This document shows, piece by piece, positions 46,101-63,089 of a stretch of 64,000 nucleotides of DNA. Both the position numbers and the translations under genes were made by a program. Numbering within the stretch: position 1 is the first letter of the stretch; each line of letters opens with the position of its first letter. The notes beneath the pieces were generated by a model. That model searched no databases, was not told the DNA's origin, and worked only from the letters and a program-made list of their open reading frames with translations. The stretch lies in the NCBI RefSeq assembly GCF_901933205.1, contig NC_044576.1:6543024-6607023 (forward strand), written 5' to 3'. Origin of the DNA: Camarhynchus parvulus (Eukaryota; Chordata; Aves; Passeriformes; Thraupidae).

Positions 46101-48077
46101 AATAAAATCAGATGGAGGCAGTGGTAGTGCTGTGCCTTTGTGCAGGTCTGTGGGCACCAAGAAGGAAGTAGTGCTGGTCAAAACTGGCTGTTCAGAAGTA
46201 ACCCCAGATACCAACATAGGTACACTGGTAAGTTCCCAGTCATTTGCTGCTTTAAGGTAATTTTAAGCGTAGCAAATGCAATTGGGTTGAGAAGGTGTCT
46301 TTTCTGACTCAGCAGGTACATTTCCCATGCCCTCTGGACCAATATAAAACTTTCATCTACCCCACACTTCAGTTTGCTAGCACTCAGCAACTTAAAAAAA
46401 CCCCAACCTACTACCAAAACCCCAGTTTGATCCTGTGTAAAGCCTATTCTTGTATGCACAAGTTTTTCACCTACATTACTTTTTAATGAAGGTGAAGTCA
46501 ATGAAGCAAGTGAAGTCAAACAGCAAGTTAAGTTTATCACTTTCAGCTGGGGTTTACTTGTGCTCTAGTAGAAAACAAGATACTGAGCAGCCATAGTACC
46601 AGAGGCAATACTGATGCAACACTACAGTATAGAACTTCATTTTAGACAGGAGCACATTGCTTTTAAATAAAGTAACTTCACCCCCAGTTCTTACAACATT
46701 CAGAAGAAAGCTGCTGCCATAGATATCAATAGGTCTGATTATCACCCACAAGGGGTTAAATTCCCAAAGTGCAGAGCGTGCCCAGTTTTCACTGGAATAA
46801 AACTGAGTTTTAGGCGGCCAAAGCTCGAAGATCACAAACCTTGCACATGCTGGGTGAAGGCAGCAGGGCAGATGATGTTATTTTCAATAAGGGAAGTGAT
46901 TTGCCTCACTGATAACTTTGCCTCATTGATGACAGTGGAGCCGTGCCAGTGAGTCAGGTGTCTCAGTGATCCTCAGCACCTGATCTCACCGAGGCACAGA
47001 CAGTGTTGTGTTCCCCTGCCCCTCCCCTTTACTGGGGGAACTATAATAGCTCCTTCAGAGCTACAGTGATGTCACAGCAGCTGTTACAGTGCCTGGCCAA
47101 ACAAGAAAGATTGCAGACTTGGAGTAAGTTATTGTTTGAAAAGCTCACTTTGGAAATTTTAGTACTTAAGTTGTTAGTTGAGATAGCTTAATGTGATACA
47201 GGGAATGCTTTAGCCTGAGACAGACATCAGTTACTTACAAAACAAAAATAAGGCTTTACCAGTACTGCAACAAAATATTTTGTTTTCCCAGCTGAAATCT
47301 TTTCCACACCCAGAACCTGGTTTATCCCCTAGCTTCTGATTTTTAATGCAGTTACTGGCAGGTTCCCCATTTTCTACACCAAGGTAACCAATTAGCAGCA
47401 ACAATTACAAACCTCTTGGCCTGTAAAGCCTGTATCAAGTTACTGCACGCAAATGGAAACAAATTAGGTCCCACTTTGTCTTGAAATTGCATCCTTTCAC
47501 TGGTGTTAACAGAAAGGAGTCAGCCAGCACAATCTTCTCCCCCACTGCCTTTAATTAAGTAACTTACCTGTATGATTTCAAAAATACTGTCCTCAGTGCT
47601 CTGCTATCAAATGATCCCATTAAGCCAAGTTTCCAGTATTTCTGGAGATTAAGAAGCACTTTGCAGAGAACAGTGGTAACAGCCCAAGTGGTATTTACCT
47701 CTCACCATGCTGCTTGTTAACAAAAGCTAAGTTAACACTTTCAGCTACTCATGGACACAACAAATGTGATGAACTGGATGGATGTAATCACCTCCACTGC
47801 TTTTAGTGTCCAGATTCAGCAGCTGTAGGACAGGGCTCCTACAAACCTCACTGCTTGTAGAGTTCATAGCAGAGCTTTCAGACACCTCATTCAGAAATCT
47901 AAATACTTTCAATACTATTGCCCACTGTGCTGCAAGCCTTGGCCCCAGCCAGCAAGGAAAGGAGCAGTACAGTGCCTAAGATGTAAACCCCATCCCTACT
48001 GATGTGTCTGAAGACCAACAATGAAGGTAGGAATTGGAAACTAACACACAATCTGGTATTAGTACACACCTTTGAAC

Positions 48078-48083
48078 TTTATT
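48078..48083 (-). terminator. CDK1 distal polyadenylation signal (AATAAA)
   Basis: A second minus-strand AATAAA about 700 bases past the stop. Together with the proximal signal it suggests two 3' UTR lengths. Which one is used cannot be told from sequence. Confidence 0.45.
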
Positions 48084-48784
48084 TGAACTTTTAACAATAT
48101 TCTCACCTGTTCAGTTAAATGCCAGGGAGCTTTAAAAAGCTTCTGCTTTAATTATGAAAAAGTCTGGAGCTGTGTGGCATCTCAGTTTACAATTCCTAGG
48201 AGTTCACAACAGCCAACATCTTGGTAAATTCTTGGGCCTCCAAGACAATAACAAAAACATAGAGCAAGGGACTTATCTCAATTAATGATTTGCAGCTGCC
48301 TTCAAAAACTCAAAATCAGTTTGGCCATCCACACTTTTGTAAGTTGCTGTTCTTCAGCATATCTCACAGTTTCCACGCTCAAGCAAAACTGTAACTGACA
48401 CAACATTGAAACAACTCAAACTCGAGAATTTCCTATCATATCAGGAACAACCATTTTAGCCTTTTTTAGCCAAGTGGTACCTTTCCAGTGCATTCCAAAG
48501 AAAACTGGTGTCCTTCTGCAGAGCAGCTGTGGCCTGGAAATAAGTTCAGTCCTTCACAGGGGTTAAAGCTTTATTTATAGAAAGTTGACTGCATTAATTG
48601 CAGCAATATTTGCATTGTATTTGAACTCAGCACTAACAGGTTAATATTTACATTTAGATAACACTTAAACCAAAACAAACGGAATACAGCCAATCTTAAG
48701 AGCAGAAAGACAGACATACACATGACAGACTTAAGAGTAAAAGTAATCACAGTTATTTCACTCTGGATGATTTAGTCTGAAGGC
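48084..48784 (-). other. CDK1: CDK1 3' untranslated region
   Basis: Non-coding, A/T-rich sequence following the CDK1 stop on the minus strand, up to the distal AATAAA. The length is inferred from the two signals at 48570 and 48078. Confidence 0.6.
48570..48575 (-). terminator. CDK1 proximal polyadenylation signal (AATAAA)
   Basis: The complement of TTTATT gives AATAAA on the minus strand, about 210 bases past the CDK1 stop. It would produce a short 3' UTR. Confidence 0.5.
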
Positions 48785-56265
<7,481 letters not shown>

Positions 56266-57114
56266 TGCTGTGGTTATCTCTGAAATGGACAGGAAAAAAG
56301 AAACAGAAAATGAGGGTGAACAGTTGCTGTCCTGAACACAGACAAGTCACTGAACCTGTGCCAAGTCTTTAGAAGCCAGTAGTGCCTCACATAATTAAGA
56401 CGTAATGTGCAACACTTAACTGTTCTCATCAACAGGAACACAGAGCATACTTATTTCAGATTCCAGCTAGAAAAACTACACCCCAAGGTACGAGAGGGCA
56501 GTGATTTAAAGGAAAAAAAAGTTTAAAAATCTTTGAAGGAAAGTCCTCCAGTGAACTGAAAAAGGTGCCCTACTCATCATTTTTACTTAACTATTCGCTC
56601 GAGAGGAACGAACTAGAAACGGATAGAAAATGAGCTAGAAACGGATAGGAATGCCCCATGTGAAACAAGGGAACAGGGTGTGAGCCACGCCGGGGAACAC
56701 GGGCCCAGTGTCACCGCACAGCGGGAGTGACCGCACAGCAAGAGGCGACAGCAGCGACGGGCACTCCGCACCTCCCCCGCTGCTCCGGACCGGCACCAGC
56801 TCCAGCTCCGGGCGGTTACGGACACCGAGCAGAGCCGAGTGACCTCCGGCTCCGGGCAGCTGCTGGCTCCAGGCAGGCCGCGCTCAGGGCAGCCCGGCCC
56901 CCGTCGCGCTCCCGCCGGCCCGAGGCGCTCCCCCGCTCCCTGGCCGTCTCTCCGGGGCGTTCCCCGCCGCGCACCGGGCTGGGCCGGGCCGGGCGGCCGC
57001 GCTGTGCCCCCCGGGCTGGGGAGCGGGACCCCGCACGGGCTCGGGAGCGCGCATCCCTCCGCCCCGGCCGCCCCCGGCCGCGCGCGCCAACGGCCCCACC
57101 GCGCGCCCCTCACC

Positions 57115-57200
57115 TGCGGAGCCGCCGCGCGCGCGCGCGCCGCACGAGCCGCCGCCGCCGCACAGGCACGTCCGCAGCACCGCGCGGGCCGGGGGCGGGG
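57115..57200 (-). other. CDK1: CDK1 non-coding first exon (5' UTR)
   Basis: A consensus donor CCGCAG|GTGAGG reads on the minus strand, with the exon's last base at 57114 and GT at 57113-57112. It lies inside the CpG island and just downstream of the CHR/CCAAT cluster. The 5' limit (about 57180-57205) is inferred, not seen. The exon would contain a pure CG/GCC dinucleotide and trinucleotide run (57121-57163). Its splice partner is the acceptor just before 56279, leaving a 14-base UTR in front of the ATG. Confidence 0.65.
57121..57163. repeat. CG dinucleotide and GCC trinucleotide run in the CDK1 first exon
   Basis: GCCGCCGCGCGCGCGCGCGC followed later by GCCGCCGCCGC. It falls inside the predicted non-coding exon, so it would be strongly GC-rich 5' UTR. 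Confidence 0.8.
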
Positions 57201-57204
57201 CCGC

Positions 57205-57300
57205 CGCGCATTCGAACCGGCCGCCTGCCGCGCTCCGCCAATGGTGCCGCGCCGGGCCCGTTCAAAGCGGCCAATCAGCGCGCTCCGCGCCAAAGCGAGG
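57205..57300 (-). promoter_or_regulatory. CDK1 core promoter: E2F site, two CCAAT boxes, CHR elements
   Basis: On the minus strand, reading toward the gene: a perfect E2F consensus TTTGGCGC (57294-57287), an inverted CCAAT box (57271-57275), a TTTGAA CHR motif (57266-57261), a second inverted CCAAT box (57238-57242, exactly 33 bases from the first), and a palindromic TTCGAA CHR-type motif (57211-57216). A GC box follows at 57191-57202. Paired NF-Y sites 31-33 bases apart with a CHR downstream is the known layout of G2/M genes bound by DREAM and MuvB-B-MYB. Binding here is inferred from motifs. Confidence 0.8.
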
Positions 57301-57534
57301 CCCAAAGGGCGGCTTTCGGCTCCGTGAGGGGAGGGAGGGGGAAATAGAAAATGCCGTGCGGCCGGGCGCGGCAAGCTGAGGGTGTACCGGGCGTTCCCTT
57401 GGTTCGCCGTCACCGCTAGCGGAGACAGTCTGGCAGGGCGGGTGGGTCTTTCCGCGTCGCCCTCAGCCGGTGACACGGGGGCGCTGGGACGGCGCCTCTG
57501 GGCGGATTGGCCACGATCCCAAAGGCACGGAACA

Positions 57535-58056
57535 GGACAGGCTGCAAGGGACACCCGTGGGTCACCTGGTCCCACCTCTCTGCTCATGCAGGGCCGTCCC
57601 AGAACACATGGCACAGGGTCGCGTCCAGACGGTTCTGGAATATCTCCAGCGAGTAAGAATCCACGTCGTCTGTGGGCAGTCTGTCCCAGTGCTCGCTCAC
57701 CGCACAGTAAAGTTCTGCCTGCTGGAACTCCTGGACATTGGTTCCTGCCCATTCCCCTGGCACCATTGCTGGTCTCAAGGAGCAGCACCTGGTCCCTGCT
57801 CTGAGCCCTCCCTGCAGACAGGGGCGGTGTTCCCTCTCGCGGACCCACACGGACGATGTTCCCTCTGAGGGACCCACACAGGGGCCATGTTCCCTTTCGG
57901 GGACCCACAGGGATTATGTTCCCTCTGAGGGACATACAGGGATGATGTTCCCTCTCGGCTGTGTCTCCTCCATGCTGAACAGTCCCAGCTCCTTCAGCAT
58001 TTCCTCTTTGGAGAGATGCTCCAGTTTCTTGATCAACTTTCTATTTCTTCACGGGA
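57535..58056 (-). mobile_element. CR1 LINE copy interrupted by a minisatellite
   Basis: The left part, 57535-57827 (GGCTGCAAGGGACACCCG, GGTTCTGGAATATCTCCAGC, CCGCACAGTAAAGTTCTG), and the right part, 57958-58056 (CTGAACAGTCCCAGCTCC, GAGAGATGCTCCAGTTTC), match successive blocks of an avian CR1 read on the opposite strand. The middle is replaced by the 29-bp repeat at 57830-57957. It is a non-coding fragment less than 1 kb upstream of CDK1. Confidence 0.75.
57830..57957. repeat. Minisatellite, about 4-5 units of 29-31 bp
   Basis: TTCCCTCT (or TTCCCTTT) starts recur at 57830, 57859, 57890, 57919 and 57948, spacing 29, 31, 29 and 29. Each unit runs TTCCCTCTnnGGGACCCACA, then GGGnnnATG. The units are GC-rich with CpGs and differ at a few positions each. 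Confidence 0.9.
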
Positions 58057-58140
58057 CCCTGGGTACCGCTGGGATAACCCTTTGGGCTGCTGGTGTGGTT
58101 TGGGGAGTATAATTGTGTTTGGACCAGGCTGGGTGTTGGC

Positions 58141-58222
58141 TGCAGTGTCTCCTTTTAATCAAATCTGTAAGATTTGGATGTTGCAGCTTCTCCTTTTAAT
58201 CAAGTCTGTTAGATTTGGATGC
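58141..58222. repeat. 41-bp tandem duplication
   Basis: TGCAGTGTCTCCTTTTAATC starts at 58141 and TGCAGCTTCTCCTTTTAATC at 58182. Both continue through TTAGATTTGGATG-like sequence; a few substitutions separate the copies. Confidence 0.85.
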
Positions 58223-61200
58223 CATGGCCAGCCAGAGCATAAATTCATTATTTCTGGATACATGGGCACAGATCGGGGCAGTGCTGCTGTGGCCTTGGGA
58301 GCTGCTTTTAAGTCATATGCCTTAATGAAAGGTCATTGGGTAACTTAATTCCCCAGAAGCTGGGATGTTTGTCTGTAGGCAAATTAAAGTTCTGCATGCC
58401 TCCTCCCAGATTAAGAAAGATTAGTTGCTGTGCTATCCCAGTTTCTGAAAGAAGGGTTGGGGATGAAATTAGAGAGGCACCTGTGGGCCCTGCTCAGCAA
58501 GCACTCTGCCAGCTGCAGCCTTCCTCCACTGGTACCCAGGAAAGTGGTGCTACAGCACACGAATTAACAAAAAAATACCGGGAAAATACTACTCCAAACA
58601 AATTTTGTTACTGAGAAACTGAAATGCTAAATAGATTAGCAAAGTAATGTGTTTCTGGTTTTACAAGTCTTTCCCCTACAGGACAGCTCCACTGTGGTGC
58701 TGCTGACCTGCTCTAGCACCAATTGATCATCAGCACTGGCAGTCCTGGACCAACAGCTCCTGTGGACACCTAGAGTCCCTGCAGGGGTGAGACTCAGGCA
58801 CCTCTTCACACTGCTGATGTTATTGCCTTTTTTAACTACTTCACTGCACTGGTTTACAACACTCTTGAAGGATGGCTTTGCTGCTTGTCTGAAATGTAAG
58901 CAGGGCAGGGTGCTGCAAACAAAAACATGCGGCTTCTCCCTTAAAGCATTTCTTTGGGATGGTGATTCCAGGAGGCAGGGCTATTTATGGTACCCTTCCT
59001 TCTTCTCATCCCTGCCCCATGGCAAAGGTGAGGGCAGCCCGTCCAACTCCTCCCCCTGAGTGTGTTTCAGGGGTAAAGCCCCTCCACTTTCCCCTCCCTC
59101 CTGGGGAATTTTTGCAGCATATGGTGTGCATGCTCGTGGGTTTCTGTTTACTTTGAATCCTGTATTATCACTGCTTGCTGGGAATTTACCTGCCTAGAAC
59201 AAGGCTTTTGTATATCTGGGAAATTCCGTACAGGAATGTGGCTTGTGCAATCTTGTGCAATTCATAGGAAAAGAGCCTGATGTGCTCTGCCCTGCACAGT
59301 GACAGAGAATTTCTATCCTGTGTGTGTAACATGTCCAAAGCAGCCAGGACAGTGTGGGCACAGCAATGCCCATGGATCAGCTGTACGGCTCAGAGTGTGG
59401 GACATATCCCTCAGGCCTGGATCTGCAGCTCTGGGGAGTTGTTTTCTATTACCAGCAATGTTGTTTTCTATTGCCAGGGCTGGAGCTACTGCTGCTGAAC
59501 CAGTCCCTGCCTAGGGACCTTAGGTAGGTTGCCAAAGTCCAACTTTCCCTTTAGAGGAAAAGAAAACATTTCTTGGAGGTCCCAGACATACGGTAACCCT
59601 AGTTAATTTACAGGCGTTGGTGGTGGTATCATAATCATTCAGTACTATAAATTATTGTAAGTTATATTAAAATATAGAGATTATCCCTCTCCTTTGTGAC
59701 TGTATAGTGCTTATCTGGGTTGATCATTGCTTTGGACATGGCAGGAGCTAATGATGCTGCTTGAGACAAGTGATACAAGTACATTTGCAGTGACTTCTGT
59801 GTTTGAAGGGATTTAATGTTCTGCTTGAGGGAACAGCAGCAGTGAGCCTGCTGACAATGAAGTCACAGATGGATGCATGTGGGAATCCCCAGGACGGCTC
59901 TCCCCTTTACAGCAAAACATGGTGAAATGCAGAACTGAGGGAAAACTCCAAGGCAAACAGCAAAGGAATCTTGACAACACAATGTTAATTACATTTTATT
60001 TATATAAATGACCAGGGGGCACATCTATTAAAACCTCTTTGGCATCCCAGACTTGCCTTTGCCTGACCTGCAGTGCTGTTTGTGCAAGGCACATGGGATC
60101 AGACGACAATGCCGAGCTGGGATTATGGCATTACAGCTGTATTCATGGCTGAGAACCCAGTGTAATGCTCTGAACAACTCCTTTTCTGCTGAGTACAGGG
60201 CAGCTGCAAAAGTCAATATCCTCTTGTCTTTCATATATTAATCATATTCTCCTCAGCAATAACTTCACTGTAAAGAAGAGAAAAAGTGTGTTCTGTCTTT
60301 TACATAATGATGGGACTGAAAAGGTCAACTGGTTGGTGAATACTAATGAGAGTGTCTAAAATAGGTTGTGTTCACTGTGCTCGAAAGCAGATAAGTACAG
60401 ACATTGATTGACTCCTTTTAACATTTATTTAAACTCAAAGATTATTTTGTTAAGACGAAAAATGCAAAAGTACAGTAGGAGAGATGTACTACCACTTAGG
60501 AATGCAAGGTAATATTAGAGGGATAGTATCTCTAATGCATATCTCAGATGATACATTTAACCTGTTAAATCTCTTGTTATGCAGGACAGTTCCCACTATC
60601 ATGAAACATGGACAACTTCTCAGCTGCTCTCCTGCTGCATTAGCATTTTGATAGGATGCCAGAAAACAAAAAGCTCCTGAGAACCGTTTAAAAATAAAAC
60701 AAAAGGATGGAAGCTGCTTAGAAAAAAATAATTAAATTGTCAGTGTCTCCTTACAGCATTAATATAAATATTTTAAATGCACTTAAAGTACTTGAATTTA
60801 GGTTAAAATTATTGTAAAGGATTTTTTTTTGTAACATGCACTAAATCACTTTACCTGAAAATCCCAAATATTGATATGATTGCAATAACGAAAATATCAC
60901 AAACCATCTGCTCATTTCAAATAAAGAGATATTGTAAATAGAACTGGTTATTCATGGGTTGGTACCTTCTTGGAGGAAAACTCAGCTGAAAATCAGGGGA
61001 AGTTTTACAATGAACATCGCACCACACAAAATCTTCCCCCAGCTCTGCTTTGCCAAACTCCTTTCCCAGAGTAGGGAATGCTCCACTGTCACTGTGGATC
61101 TTCCTTCATCATGGGACACACAGCTGGTTTCATAAAAAAACCTTTAGAGAAATACCTACAGATGTCCAACATGGGTTTTATTTTAATAATTGTAATTAAA

Positions 61201-61572
61201 TGAGAAAGGTGATCAGCATACATGTATCAAACCTGGCACAGAGGAGAGAAAAAAAAGTGGTTTTTGTTTCTTTGGAGCATCTGGGCAAACAGCCAGGCTC
61301 CACCAAAGTCTTTGGCAAAACTCCCATTAACTTCACTCTTGACCCCAGGTCAGATGGCTGGTTCCTGATTTTAGTTTTTACATTTCATCTAGTTTACAAT
61401 TCAAGAATTGAAATGGTAGAACCCAATAAACTGCTTTTAAACTTCTGTTTGGATGCCTGAGAGCAGGGGAGGCACAGTCGAGGTCACACTTGGAGCTCCC
61501 TCAGCCTGGATGTGCCGGCAAGCAGTGCCTGCTGGCTGGAGGGGACTGGTTTTGAGGCGGGTGTGGAGGGCT

Positions 61573-61707
61573 GGGTAGCAGCACATCCCTGTAGGGAACA
61601 AGGCACAAACCCTGCCCTGGGTAGCAGCACATCCCTGCAGGGAACAAGGTACAAACCCTGCCCTGGGTAGCAGCACATCCCTGCAGGGAACAAGGCACAA
61701 ACCCCAT
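61573..61707. repeat. 46-bp tandem repeat, three copies
   Basis: Units beginning GGGTAGCAGCACATCCCT start at 61573, 61619 and 61665, an exact period of 46. The copies differ at only one or two bases (GTAGGG versus GCAGGG, GGCACA versus GGTACA), so the duplication is recent. The open minus-strand frames here are by-products of the repeat. Confidence 0.92.
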
Positions 61708-63089
61708 TCCCCCAGGCTGTGCACAAACCTTAGGCCCTGTCTTTGGCAGCAGTGTAACTCCATCAGCAACATTCCTCACTTGGAGAGAGTTACATTAAAA
61801 ATCTCTTTCCTGTAATGGCTGTTTCATTTCAACACGTAATACTCCTTTTTTTCCAACTTACCTCAGGTTTTAGCTATTTATCCTTCTTCATCTTACAACA
61901 ACCACCCACTACTGTGCTCGATCAGATCAAATGCACTGCAACAGCACATTTAAATTCCAAACCTCTGTCAGGGAAGCCTGACCTGAAACCTCTCCTGAAG
62001 TAAGGGAAGTCAACTTTTCTTTCCCTCCAGGTATCATTCCTGCTGCCAAAAAAAAAAAAAAGCTGTACTCTTCCAGGTGGGAGTGTAGATGAGACAAGTG
62101 AGGTTTATAAGCCAGTGGAAATACAATATGGATTTACATGTACACATCACACTTGACTTTGTTTAAATATTCCTCCTCCTAGCAATTGTAAGAGTAACTT
62201 AAAAACCACTTTTCATTTCAAGTAAACCTTTTCTTTTTTTCCCCTTAGGGTGTTATTTCCTTTCTCAATCTGCAAATCCCACTTAAGTCTCTAACTGTCC
62301 TTCTCAAGCAGTGATTGAAGATGGCGTGCAGTGATGGTGTGGTCCATGAGTTGTACAAAAACAATGTGTGACCCAGGCAGAGAACTGCTAATTGCCACTG
62401 CCCATCCGTGGACGTGACCAGCCTTGCTTCATGCTGGCTTTTAGCTAACAGGGAGCTTGTGATCCTTTTTCCCCCATCTCCTCTGGCTCCCAGTCCTCCA
62501 AGTGGGCTGAGGAAATGAGTCACATCCAAAACAAGAGGGATAAAAACATTCCGGGGAATTACCTTCTCCATGTGACATACAGCCAGTCTTTGGTTAAATA
62601 TTTTTGTTTGGCTCTGTATACAAAGAAAAACGTTTACAGGAGAGAGGGAGTGACAAGCAATTAGTTACACAGTATCCAAAGATGTATAAACATCTCTAGT
62701 CAGTTTATGCAGCTGAGCACGTGTTCCGTAAATTGCACCTACAGCGCTAAGGTCCTCGGTAGGACAACTAACTGGATTAAGCTGTTATCACCAATATTTC
62801 TAGGTAAATTAGTGCTTAATAGCATTTGTTGTGTTTCACCATCACAAATGGTTTCCAATTAAAACAGGAAAAAGGGTTGATGCACCAGGACAGCCTTGTG
62901 AGAAGTAACGATAGGATAAAGTAATTTAAGTCAAAACTAAAGTAATCTTAATTGCTTTTACAATACTCTCACAATTTTGTGCTGTGATAAAACACGTTTT
63001 AATGAGATTGATAAAAACATTTTTTAAACTGAGAAGAACTAACTGCTGGTTTGATCACCGTGGGATCTCACCTGTGATGTTTGCACAGC

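Larger units (their letters stand above)
28601..48077. other. Convergent intergenic region between RHOBTB1 and CDK1
   Basis: About 19.5 kb between the two 3' ends. No open frame here looks like a real protein: the longest are about 120-135 codons and lack splice context or recognisable motifs. I see two old LINE 3'-end fragments (33649-33716 and 35034-35085), a CR1 fragment (39853-40016), TTA/AAT microsatellites near 40175-40210 and 43137-43161, and a short direct repeat near 42048-42133. Enhancers or non-coding transcripts cannot be excluded by eye. Confidence 0.6.
56690..57530. promoter_or_regulatory. CpG island over the CDK1 5' end
   Basis: This stretch is very GC-rich with dense CpG, in sharp contrast to the A/T-rich surroundings. 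It covers the non-coding first exon, the core promoter and part of intron 1. The long open frames on both strands here come from lack of A/T stop codons and are not genes. Confidence 0.85.
58057..63089. other. Spacer between CDK1 upstream repeats and the right-hand CpG island
   Basis: Apart from the 41-bp and 46-bp tandem repeats, a 22-bp duplication near 59438-59480 and a poly-A of 14 at 62048-62061, I see no gene or recognisable element. Reading frames are short and without motifs. Confidence 0.6.

Noticed and set aside
56727..57347. 206-codon plus-strand frame opposite CDK1
   Set aside because: Same GC-rich artefact; arginine/proline/alanine-rich with no motif, overlapping the CDK1 core promoter and first exon.
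56613..57935. 440-codon minus-strand open frame spanning the CDK1 promoter
   Set aside because: It runs through the CpG island and the CR1/minisatellite. The composition is low-complexity R, A, P and G with no domain. It is open only because GC-rich DNA lacks stop codons.
57826..57960. CRISPR-like spaced repeats
   Set aside because: The units are directly adjacent (29-31 bp tandem) with no unique spacers, and the genome is vertebrate. It is a minisatellite.
61437..61779. Repetitive cysteine-containing frames of 80-111 codons
   Set aside because: Direct products of the 46-bp tandem repeat read in different frames; no evidence of a gene.
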